A DNA stretch of 64,000 nt from Xiphydria camelus (GCA_963678675.1 OY783194.1:13220972-13284971); one strand, 5' to 3'; counted from the first letter of the stretch, positions 44,689 to 55,385 are shown. The notes: generated from the letters alone by a model not told the origin. A program made the numbers and translations.

Positions 44689-47472
44689 GTGGAATTGAGT
44701 TTGGTGAAAAGAGTTGATGCAGTTGGAATAAATAAGCTTAGAGAATCGGTAGAAACTGAGTTTGATGATGTTTTCACTGGACTGGGAACGTTGCCTTTTG
44801 AGTACAGTATAAAGTTGATGCCTGGTGCAACACCAGTAGTACATACTCCCAGGAAAGTACCGTTTGCACTACAGCCGAGGTTGAGGAGTACATTAGAAGA
44901 GTTGGAGAAGCAAGGTGTAATTGTCAAAGTAGATAATCCGACAGAGTGGGTAAACAGCGTTGTCATCGTCGAGAAAAAGAATGGGTCGCTGCGTCTGTGT
45001 ATGGACCCTCATGATTTGAATGAGTACGTTATGAGAGAACATTTCAAGATGTACACGGCTGAAGATATAGCCGTCAATATGAATGGCAAGAAAGTTTTTT
45101 CAGTCTTGGACATGCGTGATGAATTCTGGCAGGTGAAATTGGATGAGAAGAGCACAGATTTATGTACTTTCAACACACCTTTCGGTAGATATAAATTCCT
45201 CAGATTACCTTTCGGGTTATGTTCATTACCAGAAGTATTTCAAAAACGAGTAATTCAGACGTTTGGAGATATCGAAGGAGTGTCCGTCGTTGTTGATGAT
45301 TTGATTATTACAGCCGAGAATGAGGAGGAACATGATAAAATACTAAGAAAATTACTTGAAAGAGCAAGGGCGAACAATGTTAAATTCAACAAGAAGAAGA
45401 TGAAGCTTACACTGGAGGAAGTTCCCTATGTGGGCCATATTATCTCTAAGGATGGATTAAAGTTGGACCCAAGCAAAGTGAGGGCTATAATCAACATGAA
45501 CAATCCACAGAACAAAGAAGAATCGAGAAGGTTTCTGGGTATGGTGAATTATCTGGCCAGACACATTCCCAACATGTCAGTTGTCAACGCACCTTTGAGA
45601 AAATTATTAAAAGAGGATGTTGAATGGATGTGGGGCCCGAAGCAACAGGAGGCGATAGAGACTTTGAAGAAGAAATTAACTTCAGCACCAGTCTTGGCGT
45701 ATTATGATGTGAACAGGCCAGTGGTGGTTCAAACTGATGCTTCGAAGGATGGATTAGGGGCTGTACTTGTTCAAGACGGTCATCGCATCGCCTATGCGTC
45801 GAGATCTCTCACAGAAACGGAACAGAAATATGCTCCGATCGAGAAAGAGATTTTGGCAATTGTTTTTGGTCTGGAACATTTTCAGCAGTATGTATATGGA
45901 TGACCAGTAACAGTACACACAGGTCACAAACCATTGGTGACTATCATCAAGAAGGATATCAACAAGGTATTTGGAAGATTGCAAATGATGTTTCTTAAGG
46001 TCATAAAATATGAGCTAACAATCTAATACGTGCCTGGGAAAGAGATGTTCTTAGCTGATACACTCTCCAGAGCTTTTCTTCGGGATCCTGTGAGAGAGGA
46101 CGATGAAGTGGGCGATATAGTGCATTCTATCAGTAAACATTTAGCAATAAGTAAGGAGAAGAGGAGAACTGTACGGGAAACAACTTAACAAGATGAGATT
46201 CTTCAAAAGATCATTCAGTATCATCAGGATAAATGGCTAGAGTATGTGCGGAATGTTCCTCTTTGCGTGCAACCTTATTGGAATTATCGCCACGATATCT
46301 CGGTGGAGGATGGCATGGTATTTGTGGAGGATAGATTGTTGGTTCCCAGTATTTTGAGGCCAGAGATGCTCAGGATTCTGCATGAAGGACATCTTGGGGA
46401 AGAAAAGTGTAAGAAGAATGCTAGGAGTTTGTTCTTTTAGCCTGGGCTGACTCACCAGGTTTCGGCCTGCACTGTATGTCAGCAGTTTCGATCGAGTCAA
46501 GGCAAAGAGCCCTTAATATCACATGTAATTCCTTCGAGACCCTGGTGCAAGGTCGGTACGGATATTCTGGACTTTGCTGGTGCTACGTACTTGGTGGTAA
46601 TAGATTATTACTCGAAGTGGCTGGAGTTATTGCCAATGCAGAGAAAGACATCAGGGGAAGTGATAAATCAGCTTAAAGAAGTATTCTCGAGGTTTGGAAT
46701 CCCAGAGGAGTTAGTATCAGACAACATGCCGTTTGGAAGTTTGGAGTTCAAGACTTTTGCTATGCAATGGGATATTGCCCTCACAACCTCTAGCCTGAGA
46801 TATCCACTATCTAACGGCATGGCTGAGAGAGCCGTGCAAATTGCAAAGAATATTCTACGAAGAGCATCAACCGGAAGAGCGGATTTAGGTGTCATGCTGC
46901 TTGATTATAGGAATACTCCATTCAAGGGTATGACTGTCAGACCTGCTCAGCTGTGTATGGGACGTCGACTGCGTACAAAAATACCAGTACTCAGTAGCAA
47001 ACTTATACTAAATGTACCAATTGGTATTCAAGGCGAGTTACAAGCATAACAAGCAATCCAAAAATTATACTATGACAGGTCTGCTCGTAACCTACCTGAA
47101 CTGAACGTGGGTGACAGGGTTTTGCTGAAACGAGGTAATACAGTGGAACCTGCTAAAGTGACCACTAAGCTTGAGGCTCCACGTTCATTCATCGTGGCAA
47201 CTACGGATGGTGGTGAATACAGGTGCAATCGAAGTAAATTAATAAAACCTAAACATGAGACTGTGATGCACTTCGTGGATCCATTCTCTGATCTTATATC
47301 GGATGATTCGCAGTCTTCCAAAGAGGATGTTGCAGAGCCTACAGATCGGTCAAATAGTGAGAGACCTGCTGATCAACCACTAGATTCTAAACGTGGTGTA
47401 TCTGGTGGACGAACGTTGAGACCTCGTGCGGATATAAAACGTCCAGAACGTTTTAAGGACTTTGTTATTTGA
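44689..47472 (+). pseudogene. Retrotransposon 1 pol (RT, RNase H, integrase)
   Basis: The open part 44689-45903 holds the reverse transcriptase (catalytic box V-V-D-D around residue 203, where Y-x-D-D is usual) and the start of RNase H (QTDASKDGLGAVL). Stops at 45901, 46024, 46186, 46438 and 47047 interrupt the rest. In pieces one still sees the H-H-C-C zinc region of the integrase (HEGHLGEEK...C..C), its first Asp near 46563, the second in SDNMPFG, and the Glu in NGMAERA. A C-terminal extension follows to 47472. Not functional as it stands. Confidence 0.88.
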
Positions 47473-47511
47473 AATGTTGTAATTATGTTATTATTATTAC
47501 CTAATTATGTT

Positions 47512-47522
47512 AAAGGGGGGGA
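47512..47522 (+). promoter_or_regulatory. Polypurine tract of retrotransposon 1
   Basis: A purine run AAAGGGGGGGA lies directly before the right LTR's TGTGG. Confidence 0.8.
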
Positions 47523-47594
47523 TGTGGCAGATGATAAAGTAGCCTAGAGGGCGCTTCCGTATTTGAGACAAGAGAGATCACCTTCTAGAATATA
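47523..47594 (+). repeat. Right LTR of retrotransposon 1, 5' piece
   Basis: Begins TGTGGCAGATGATAAAG and stops at TATA, where 47595-56162 inserted. The rest of the LTR resumes at 56163 (56163-56268, ending TTGTCACA). Confidence 0.9.
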
Positions 47595-47639
47595 TCTGTG
47601 GTACTAAGGTAAAACCCGATATGTCAAAAAAAAATCAAG

Positions 47640-48250
47640 ACCGTTATATCACGGCCGCGGAAAAAAAAAAGCTGTCGAGGCAGTACTGTTACACCCCGAA
47701 ATAAAAGCGCAATCGATTCTCGCAGTCACCGTAAAAGCCGCGAAAGGTCGACGATTAACATCAACATCGCCGCGAGTCGCCCGAAAAATTCCCCTCGACG
47801 AAGGCAGAACTGACAAATTCAAACGCACCCGCTTACGCGTTCTCGACAGAAATCGACCGCTTTCACGTTTCCCCGTAATTGAGCGCGTGAAAAAAAAAAC
47901 CAACGAGAAAACGAGATCCGGAGCAAATTTGTCCCAAAAGTTCGACCACTCGTTGGCCATTAATAGTTCGCCGAGCGCCGAGAGCGCTTTCTCCCTTGCC
48001 CCGCCGAATCCGCCCACCTTACCGAGACGCGACCCCGCCGAAGTAAAACGGAGGGTGGGCAAGACGTGAACCTCCGCCACTGGTTTCCCGGTATCATTAA
48101 TCAAGATAATTCAAATTTCCTTTAATAATTTCAACCCGACCGAACTTTGCTCGAAAAAAAAAGTACGCCCACCTCGTTTTTCCCAGTTTCCCCGGCCGCG
48201 AAACTGCCTCGTCGTTATTCCGCCCTCCCGCACGCCACGTACACTGAGAA
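47640..48250. other. GC-rich segment of unknown origin
   Basis: Rich in CGA/CGC words and markedly less AT-rich than its surroundings. It holds a 151-codon minus frame (47649-48104) without recognisable motifs. Probably original cargo of the 47595-56162 element. Confidence 0.35.
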
Positions 48251-48257
48251 AAAAATA

Positions 48258-48888
48258 TGAGGCTAAACTTATTCACCGGGAAAGGAAATTTAATCGCCAT
48301 TATCTTATTATCTATGAACTTTAGGCCCATATCGATATAAGATACTTTGTTGTAGATAAAAATACGTGTGTGTATAATAACATATAATATAAAACAGTTT
48401 TTATAGAAAAATTTTTAGATGTGAAACATCGAAATTCTTCTTTGTAGAAAGTATGCGATAGGAAGGATGGACCACGCGTCCGTCGAAAGAACACGTGCGC
48501 CAGTGCGCATTTGTATTTATGACTGTGATACTAAACGGTACGAACCGTTGTGTCTAATTCAAAAAGCGCATTTAGTTTACTCTCTCTTAACTCTACCATC
48601 GGTACTGTTTAATAGTATCACAGTCATAAATACAAATGCGCACTGGCGCACGTGTTCTTTCGACGGACGCGTGGTCGATCCTTCCTATCGCATACTTTCT
48701 ACAAAGAAGAATTTCGATGTTTCACATCTAACAATTTTTCTATAAAAACTGTTTTATATTATATGTTATTATACACACACGTATTTTTATCTACAACAAA
48801 GTATCTTACATCGATGTGGGCCTAAAGTTCATAGATAATAAGATAATGGCGATTAAATTTCCTTTCCTGGTGAATAAGTTTAGCCTCA
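48258..48888. mobile_element. TA-flanked palindrome, TGAGGCTAAACTTA ends
   Basis: 631 bp, TA on both sides (48256-48257, 48889-48890), arms of over 200 bp, including GGAAGGATGGACCACGCGTC and AACACGTGCGCCAGTGCGCA. A short non-paired loop lies near 48530-48600. A partial third copy of one end is at 48963-49055, and a split relative flanks retrotransposon 2. Confidence 0.9.
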
Positions 48889-48962
48889 TATGTTTCTTTG
48901 ACTTATCAAATATCTATTTACAATCGTGATGTATTATAGATTGTACACTCATACGTACCATA

Positions 48963-49055
48963 TGAGGCTAAACTTACTTGCCAGCGAAGAAGTTTCAATT
49001 ACTATTATCTCATTATTTATGAACTTTTGACCTATATTGATATGACTTTTCTATG
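48963..49055 (+). repeat. Extra end fragment of the TGAGGCT palindrome family
   Basis: Repeats TATGAGGCTAAACTTA and the TTATCTCATTATTTATGAACTT block of the left arm of 48258-48888, diverged. Confidence 0.75.
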
Positions 49056-49479
49056 TATAGTGGGAGAAGGAAATTCTTCGAAAACACCGAGCTGGAGCAT
49101 GAAAATTGGCGCCGGGAGAGTACGCAGATTCAGCGCCGTTCGGTTGGTGCTATCCCCGAAGAAGTACACGTGCACCGCAATAGTCGAATTTATTGCGGGT
49201 CTGCACTTTGTCCGAGGAGAGCATAAAAGGCAGAGGGTTTCTGTTGCCTCCCGCGAGGCTCCTGAAATATGAGCACGCGCGGTCGACGCCCTTCGCTTGC
49301 GACCCGGCGCCTATCACTCTCGCTAGACATTTAGCCGGTCAAATAGACTGAAATTTCTATGGCAGTACATTTTTATCGTGTATCCACTGCAATCTAGCTA
49401 GATTTATTTTTCTCAACCGAGATTCTAGACTAACTCTCGCTAGATTGTTCTCAATGCTTTGTCCACTTGAGTAAATCTA

Positions 49480-49517
49480 GCTGAAAACGAAAGAACACGT
49501 TCGCCAGTGCGCATTTG
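49480..49517 (+). repeat. Palindrome fragment used as target by retrotransposon 2
   Basis: CGAAAGAACACGTTCGCCAGTGCGCATTTG matches the arm of 48258-48888. The continuation (TTTGTATTTATAATTGTGATAC) lies on the other side of the retrotransposon at 55100-55385, so the retrotransposon inserted into a second copy of this palindrome. Confidence 0.85.
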
Positions 49518-49837
49518 TGTGAGCGCGACTTAGCTCAAAGACTATTTTATTTAATTAGTACAGCGAGACTATAAGGAAGATGCTCTCTTTATAACTGCTA
49601 AAGCCAGAATGAATCCTCGCACAGCGTCATCCAGGGCCCGGAGGGCCTGGTCTCGCTATCGCCATCATATAAACATCCTTCGAGGGAGGGGTGTCAGGAA
49701 TACGTCGATGGCATTCCCATCGACTCGTACCCGTGCATCCCAGCTCCTCGAGATTCGTCTAAACATCCTTCAAGCGAGGGGTGTCCGGAATACGTCGACG
49801 GCATTTCCATCGACTCTTTCAAGAAATATTCCTCACA
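49518..49837 (-). repeat. 3' LTR of retrotransposon 2
   Basis: 320 bp, matches 54780-55099. Contains two related internal units (AAACATCCTTCRAGSGAGGGG, then GAATACGTCGAYGGCAT). On the plus strand it gives an 80-codon chance frame. Confidence 0.92.
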
Positions 49838-50363
49838 CTCGGCCAGACTGACGACCACGTCGTCCTCGACGTTCCTTTAAACCTTTATTTTCTGTAACAG
49901 GGATCCAAAAATTGATCCGTTAATGGTGTACGACCTTTATGATTCAAGTGGTATCTCATTGACCCAAGGCATAATTGTCGGTACAGAGTGATCAGTTCCG
50001 TCCGCAATCATACTCAGCTCAATGCTAATACCGGAGAGGGTACGTATTTAGGATAAGAGAAGGAATCTTTTAGGATTTTAATACGGTCGCTAGCCTTGCC
50101 AGGGGCCCCCTACCGGAGTGGGCAACCCGCCACTTCGATCCAGAGCTTGTCCTGACTCCGACTACTTGTCCTGGCCTTCGCTCAGAGCCCTATCTCGCAT
50201 GGAGTTGACCAGTCCCCACGCGTAGCAACTCTGAACTCGGCCTAGTCCAGCCTCGCCAGTAACTCGTCCTAGTTCACAATCCTGACCAGAGATTGTAACT
50301 CGGAGTTCCCTGACTGCGGCCACTATCTTATCACAAGGATAAGCATAGTCATTACTCACTCAG
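49838..50363 (-). other. 3' untranslated region of retrotransposon 2
   Basis: No ORF of note lies between the pol stop and the 3' LTR (a 65-codon frame at 50162-50359 is unsupported). Confidence 0.6.
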
Positions 50364-53300
50364 CTACTGCGTGGCATCGAATGTGACCCATCTCTTCATG
50401 CTGTCCACCGCAACGACGCTACGTTTGTTTGGCGACTTTTTCAAATCCCGAAGATCCTGCACCTCGTATCTGTCGTTCGGTAGTACCGCCGTCACCTTGA
50501 AGGGTCCTTTTGCCTTGGCTGCCAGTTTTCTGCTCTGCCCGGTTGCTACTGGATTGGCAGCGACCATGACTACGTCTCCGACCACGTATCGAGGAGGTTT
50601 GAACCTCCGTGCGTCGAATCTTCGTTTCTGCTCCTTTTGTTCTGCATCTATAGCTGCCTTTGCCGTTTCTCTCATGACCTGCAAGTCTACCTGATCGAGC
50701 ATATTTTGGATGCCTGACAGTAATTTCGCGTCAGCCATACTACGTGGCTTATACCCAAAAAGAAGTTCGGATGGTGCTTTCCGGGTTGTTCTGTTTGCCG
50801 ACGAGTTTATTGCACTTTGAACCTTCTTCACGTTTTCGTCCCAATCCTCTTCGTTCTGCCCGCCGCAGGTAGCTGCCAGTGAACTTAGAACGGTACGGTT
50901 GAGACGCTCACACTGCCCATTGGCACGTGGTGTGGCTACTGCATTGAGTATGTGTTTGATTCCATACTCCTCGCAGAATGTTTTGAATGAGTGTGAAGTA
51001 AACGCGGGCCCTCTGTCGGTTATTATGCGTTCGGGTGCTCCGAATATTGCGATTACTTGACAAAGTGCTTTTAATACTCCCCTCACGGATGTGTTTTTAA
51101 CCGGTTCAAGAATACAAAACTTGGTAAATCCATCAACAATGGTTAGTATTTCTGTATTTTTATTTTTGCTACGAATAAATGGCCCAACGTGGTCAAGATG
51201 AATGGTGTGGAATGGACTTGCAACCTTTTCTATGGGATATAACACTCCGGGTTTTTTCCCAGCCTTTTGTTTGTAATACAAACAATTTAAACAAGCATTA
51301 ATGTATTTTGAAACGAATTGTCTCATTTTCTTAAACCAGTAATTCTCTTGTATTTTCTCTAGCGTTTTCTCTAAAGCAAAATGACCTTGCTCGTCATGAC
51401 ACAGTTTCACCACATTGAATCTCGACATTTGTGGTACGACCCATTTCTCACCCGCTTCGGTTTTCCGAAATATAACCCCTCCTTTTAGAGCGTATTTGTC
51501 GAAATATTGTTTCGTTCTTGCGTTCCTCTCTCCTGCCTCTAAAATTTTCCGAATTACTTCTAGCTTGGGGTCTTGCAATTGAGCTACTTTGATCCATTCT
51601 TTTTCGGTTATGTTGACCGCGCAACACTCCACAGGGTTCCTACTTAGGTAGTCTACGTGATTCATTTTGCTCCCCGGCCGGTAAATTACATCGAACTTAA
51701 AATTCTGCATGTATACCCACCAACGAGCTACTCGAGAAAGAATATCTTTTTTTGCTACTGTGGCTCTAACTGCATTGCAATCTGTTACTACAGTGAATTG
51801 AATTCCCAATAAATAAGTTCTGAATGCCTTAAACGCTGTAAATATCGCTAAAGTTTCCAGATCATAGGAGTGATATTTCTGCTCCTCAGGGGTTGTTTTG
51901 CGACTGTAATAAGCAACTACCCGATTCTGTTTATCGTATTTTTGAATTAAAATTGCACCTAAGCCAATTGCACTGGCGTCCGTGTGTAGCTCTGTTTCTA
52001 ATTCTGGATCGTAGATTGCTAAGATTGGACGATTGACTAATATTGTTTTAATATCTCTTACGGCTCCCGATTCTTTTGAACCCCAAACCCACGGGGTATC
52101 TTTTCGTAAAAGGTTCGTTAGGGGGGCGGTTTTGAGCGCGAAATCTTGAATGTACCTTCGGAAGTAACCTGCCAACCCTAAGAACTGTCTGACTTGCTTA
52201 ACGTTCCGCGGTTCCGGTGCTTTTAATACCGCTTCTATTTTGTGAGAACCCGGCTTTACGCCTTTGGCCGATACTTCGCGACCTAAATAGTCAATGCTGC
52301 TTTGGAAAAATTTACATTTAGCTAAATTTAGAGTTAATCCTTCCGTTATGAGAATTTCTAAGACTCTCTCTAATAGCACAAATCCTTCTTCTTTGTTCTC
52401 GGTTGGAAGTAAGGTATCATCAAGGTATACCTGTGCACAACCCTTTAAAACCTTACTCATTGTCTTTTGAAATATTGCCGGGGCGTTTACTAAACCAAAC
52501 GGCATCCGTAAGAATTCCCAGTGACCATCTGGCGTGCTAAAGGCTGTTTTCTCTATTGAATCAGGATGCATCGGAATTTGGTAAAACCCGGACTTCAAAT
52601 CTAGTGCCGTAAAGACGCGTTTTCCGCAAAGTTGATCTATTAAGTCATCAATGATCGGTAGAGGGTATTGTATGCGCTTGGTAATTCTATTAAGATCGCG
52701 ATAATCTATGGCCATACGTAGTTCACCGTTTTTCTTACGTACAAGCACAATTGGGCTACTGTATGGTGATGTGCTCTCTCGAATAATACCATTTTCCTCT
52801 AAATCGGTTACTATTTTTGCGACTTCTCCTCGATCTTTAAGAGATAAGCGACGAGGTGGTTGAAATACTGGTGTATCGGATTCTACTTCGATTCTCATTT
52901 CTGCCGAGCTTACTCGGCCTAACTCTCTAGTATTGAATGACGTAGCTTTGCGATACCGATTTAGTAATTTTAACAGTCGTTCCGTATCTTCAGGGTTAAG
53001 TCCTTCGCAATAAATATCTCCCTTTTCGATAGGTTTTACCGGACCTGCATCTATCATGTTAACATCAAGACTATCTGTTAATTTTGTTGGTTCGTTGTAA
53101 GTAAATGTTACCCCATAAGCATTTGATATTGCTCGAGTGCCTGCTTTACGTAACACATTACGACCAATTAATATTTCTTTAGATAACTGATCATCTGGCA
53201 CGATAAAAACTTTAATTTTGAACGGAATTTCATCGATACGAATTTTAATCTTTGAATATGCAAGTGGAACGACCATAGAATGATTGAATCCCGACAAGGT

Positions 53301-53489
53301 TTTGTTTGTTTCTTTAAACTGTAATTTGAGGTGACGTGCAATGGTCTCTCTTATAATGGAGCAGTCACTCCCTAAATCAATGGTGCACATTCTTTCTTCT
53401 GTGTCTAATACGCATTTCTTAAGTGGTTTATTTACTAACTTTGATGCCACTTCTAACACTTGAGGGGAGGTTGCTACGCCATCGGTTAG
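50364..53489 (-). CDS. Retrotransposon 2 pol polyprotein
   Basis: Open without a stop from directly after the gag UGA (53490-53492) to 50364, about 1041 codons. It has no ATG of its own at the front, so expression by readthrough of the gag stop is implied. Residue numbers below count from the GTG at 53459. Order: retroviral-type aspartic protease, with the active-site triplet reading Asp-Leu-Gly near residue 28 instead of Asp-Thr/Ser-Gly; reverse transcriptase with its Y-L-D-D box near 345; RNase H (TDASAIGLGAIL). The integrase follows, with an H-H-C-C zinc region (HDEQGHFALEK to NCLYYK), catalytic Asp near 755 and 818, and Glu near 849. A short SH3-like C-terminal part (VGDVVMVAAN...) ends it. 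All frames are intact. Confidence 0.9.
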   Translation of the reverse strand, partial: LTDGVATSPQVLEVASKLVNKPLKKCVLDTEERMCTIDLGSDCSIIRETIARHLKLQFKETNKTLSGFNHSMVVPLAYSKIKIRIDEIPFKIKVFIVPDDQLSKEILIGRNVLRKAGTRAISNAYGVTFTYNEPTKLTDSLDVNMIDAGPVKPIEKGDIYCEGLNPEDTERLLKLLNRYRKATSFNTRELGRVSSAEMRIEVESDTPVFQPPRRLSLKDRGEVAKIVTDLEENGIIRESTSPYSSPIVLVRKKNGELRMAIDYRDLNRITKRIQYPLPIIDDLIDQLCGKRVFTALDLKSGFYQIPMHPDSIEKTAFSTPDGHWEFLRMPFGLVNAPAIFQKTMSKVLKGCAQVYLDDTLLPTENKEEGFVLLERVLEILITEGLTLNLAKCKFFQSSIDYLGREVSAKGVKPGSHKIEAVLKAPEPRNVKQVRQFLGLAGYFRRYIQDFALKTAPLTNLLRKDTPWVWGSKESGAVRDIKTILVNRPILAIYDPELETELHTDASAIGLGAILIQKYDKQNRVVAYYSRKTTPEEQKYHSYDLETLAIFTAFKAFRTYLLGIQFTVVTDCNAVRATVAKKDILSRVARWWVYMQNFKFDVIYRPGSKMNHVDYLSRNPVECCAVNITEKEWIKVAQLQDPKLEVIRKILEAGERNARTKQYFDKYALKGGVIFRKTEAGEKWVVPQMSRFNVVKLCHDEQGHFALEKTLEKIQENYWFKKMRQFVSKYINACLNCLYYKQKAGKKPGVLYPIEKVASPFHTIHLDHVGPFIRSKNKNTEILTIVDGFTKFCILEPVKNTSVRGVLKALCQVIAIFGAPERIITDRGPAFTSHSFKTFCEEYGIKHILNAVATPRANGQCERLNRTVLSSLAATCGGQNEEDWDENVKKVQSAINSSANRTTRKAPSELLFGYKPRSMADAKLLSGIQNMLDQVDLQVMRETAKAAIDAEQKEQKRRFDARRFKPPRYVVGDVVMVAANPVATGQSRKLAAKAKGPFKVTAVLPNDRYEVQDLRDLKKSPNKRSVVAVDSMKRWVTFDATQ

Positions 53490-54320
53490 TCATGCGACCC
53501 TTTCAGTCCTCTCTGTATTCCCCTTATTCTTTCTTTTGTAACAGTCCTTTTCGAGATGACCCGGGAATTTACAGTGTGAACATTTAAGTTTACTTTTCTC
53601 GCCTTTGTCTGCTACCGCTTTCTCTTTCCCCCAAGAACCACCCGCCTGTAACTCTTGCCTGTTTTCCTTAATCCATTTACTTTCTAAATCCGGACATTTG
53701 GCTCTAATATGACCCCTCTTCCCACAGTTGTAGCAAGCATCAGGATCTGAGAAATTTTTGGGTCTGATTTTAGACCTATCGGGGCCCGTAAAGCGTTTCC
53801 TATCATTCCCGTCTTTCGCGTTTTTTGTTTCTTTACTTTTCTCTACTGTAAGCGACTCTAAACAGCTGTTTAACTCCGCGAGAGTTCTTTTTTTTGATGT
53901 CGTTAAGTTCATCCGTATCTGATCATCGTGGATTCCAAAAACTACGAAATCGATAATTTTTTCTTCCGGAATGTCCAAATTTAGTCGATTGATTCTTTTA
54001 ATTTTTTCAGAGCAATATGCTTGTAGATTTTGGCCCGGTATACTTTTATACGATCCCGCGTCCTCGTAGATTTTCCCGAAATTCTCTTCCGCCGCGAATT
54101 GTCTGGTAACAGCTACGACAAACGCCTCCCACGTTAAAGGGGAATCTCTGAGACCGTCGTACCATTTTTTCGCGATTTCTTGTAGTTTAAGCGTTGACAA
54201 ATATAATTTGTAAATGTCGTCCCACCCGTACAACACCCCCAATCTATTTATCTTTTCAGTCCATTCCACAGCCGATAAATCTTTCTTTCCGGGGTCGAAT
54301 ACCGGTAAAATTTTTTTCAT
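53490..54320 (-). CDS. Retrotransposon 2 gag, capsid and nucleocapsid part
   Basis: An open frame from the ATG at 54320 to a UGA at 53490-53492. It includes capsid-like helices (WTEKINRLGVLYGWDD, RQFAAEENFGKIYED) and two CCHC knuckles (CYNCGKRGHIRAKC and CSHCKFPGHLEKDC), the hallmark of nucleocapsid RNA binding. The pol frame continues directly after the stop in the same phase. Upstream, the likely N-terminal part of Gag (54256-54699) is in a different frame; an A-run near 54308-54314 is the probable slip or indel point. Confidence 0.88.
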   Translation of the reverse strand: MKKILPVFDPGKKDLSAVEWTEKINRLGVLYGWDDIYKLYLSTLKLQEIAKKWYDGLRDSPLTWEAFVVAVTRQFAAEENFGKIYEDAGSYKSIPGQNLQAYCSEKIKRINRLNLDIPEEKIIDFVVFGIHDDQIRMNLTTSKKRTLAELNSCLESLTVEKSKETKNAKDGNDRKRFTGPDRSKIRPKNFSDPDACYNCGKRGHIRAKCPDLESKWIKENRQELQAGGSWGKEKAVADKGEKSKLKCSHCKFPGHLEKDCYKRKNKGNTERTERVA

Positions 54321-54699
54321 TTATAAATCGATTTGATCTATGTGAGTTTTTCTGCACGATCTGTGACAGCACCTCTGTCAATCTCGCAAAATCGGACTCA
54401 CCCCTCAATGTAGAACTGTTTTCTACGCTTTTGCCTCGTCTCTCTGATGTATCACGTCGGTCCCTGCTGGAGTGACGATGTCCACGCGAAGGAGACCGCG
54501 ATCGGTGGTGTCTTCTGCGTTCTCGAGGCGTATCATCGTCTCTAGAACGACGTGTATACTTCTGCTGCTTGCCACCTCGAGCCTCCTTGGATCGACTGCG
54601 GTGACCACTGTAGGACCTCTTGGTCCGCTTGTATCGATCGCGTCTGCCTCCATCTCTTGACATTCCGTCGATCGATGATCGCTGCCTCGGGGACGACAT
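54256..54699 (-). CDS. Retrotransposon 2 gag N-terminal, Arg/Ser-rich
   Basis: From the first ATG (54699; MSSPRQRSSIDGMSRDGG) this frame is dominated by RS/RR/SR runs (for example RRRHHRSRSPSRGHRHSSRD), followed by a short helical LTEVLSQIVQKN stretch, and overlaps the main gag frame by about 65 bp. Either a -1/+1 shift joins them or a 1-nt change in the A-run separated them. An SR-rich N-terminus is unusual for Gag and may bind RNA. Confidence 0.6.
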   Translation of the reverse strand: MSSPRQRSSIDGMSRDGGRRDRYKRTKRSYSGHRSRSKEARGGKQQKYTRRSRDDDTPRERRRHHRSRSPSRGHRHSSRDRRDTSERRGKSVENSSTLRGESDFARLTEVLSQIVQKNSHRSNRFINEKNFTGIRPRKERFIGCGMD

Positions 54700-54779
54700 A
54701 CCGTCCTGCACTACTCTTATGGTTTTTAAACAATTAGTTCGGATCTACACTTGGCACGTGATATCCCACTTCTGAATTC

Positions 54780-55099
54780 TGTGAGCGCGACTTAGCTCAA
54801 AGACTATTTTATTTAATTAGTACAGCGAGACTATAAGGAAGATGCTCTCTTTATAACTGCTAAAGCCAGAATGAATCCTCGCACAGCGTCATCCAGGGCC
54901 CGGAGGGCCTGGTCTCGCTATCGCCATCATATAAACATCCTTCGAGGGAGGGGTGTCAGGAATACGTCGATGGCATTCCCATCGACTCGTACCCGTGCAT
55001 CCCAGCTCCTCGAGATTCGTCTAAACATCCTTCAAGCGAGGGGTGTCCGGAATACGTCGACGGCATTTCCATCGACTCTTTCAAGAAATATTCCTCACA
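54780..55099 (-). repeat. 5' LTR of retrotransposon 2
   Basis: Counterpart of 49518-49837. Transcription on the minus strand would start within it. Confidence 0.92.
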
Positions 55100-55385
55100 T
55101 TTGTATTTATAATTGTGATACTATTAAACGGTACAAACCGTTGTGTCTAATTCAAAAAGCGCATTTAGTTTACTCTCTCTGAACTCTGCCATCAGTCGCT
55201 GTTCCGTCTCGCGATAAACGGAATTCGACACAACGGTTCGTTCTGTTTAATGGTATCACAGTCATAAATACCAATGCGCAATGGCGCACGTATTCTTTCA
55301 ACGGATGCGTGGTCCATCCTTCCTATCGCATACTTTCTACAAAGAAGAATTTCGATGTTTCACATCTAACAGTTTTCCTATACAA
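55100..55385. repeat. Second half of the palindrome hit by retrotransposon 2
   Basis: Continues the arm words AAACGGTACAAACCGTTGTG and, inverted, GGATGCGTGGTCCATCCTTCC and AGAATTTCGATGTTTCACATC of 48258-48888, more diverged. Confidence 0.8.

Larger units (their letters stand above)
49518..55099 (-). mobile_element. LTR retrotransposon 2 (Ty3/gypsy), minus strand
   Basis: Two 320-bp LTRs (49518-49837 and 54780-55099), essentially identical by eye, with TGTGAG...CTCACA ends and a TTTG duplication (49514-49517, 55100-55103). The LTR identity and long ORFs make it the youngest large element here. A stretch TCAGAAGTGGGAT just inside the 5' (right) LTR resembles the primer-site region of retrotransposon 1 but lacks the TGGTG start. 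No polypurine tract is obvious next to the left LTR, and there is no third (env-like) ORF. Confidence 0.92.

Noticed and set aside
47649..48104. 151-codon minus ORF as a gene
   Set aside because: No recognisable motif; GC-rich sequence gives long chance frames. Kept only as an observation.
49609..49851. 80-codon ORF in the LTR (also at 54871-55182)
   Set aside because: It is the identical LTR sequence read on the non-coding strand.
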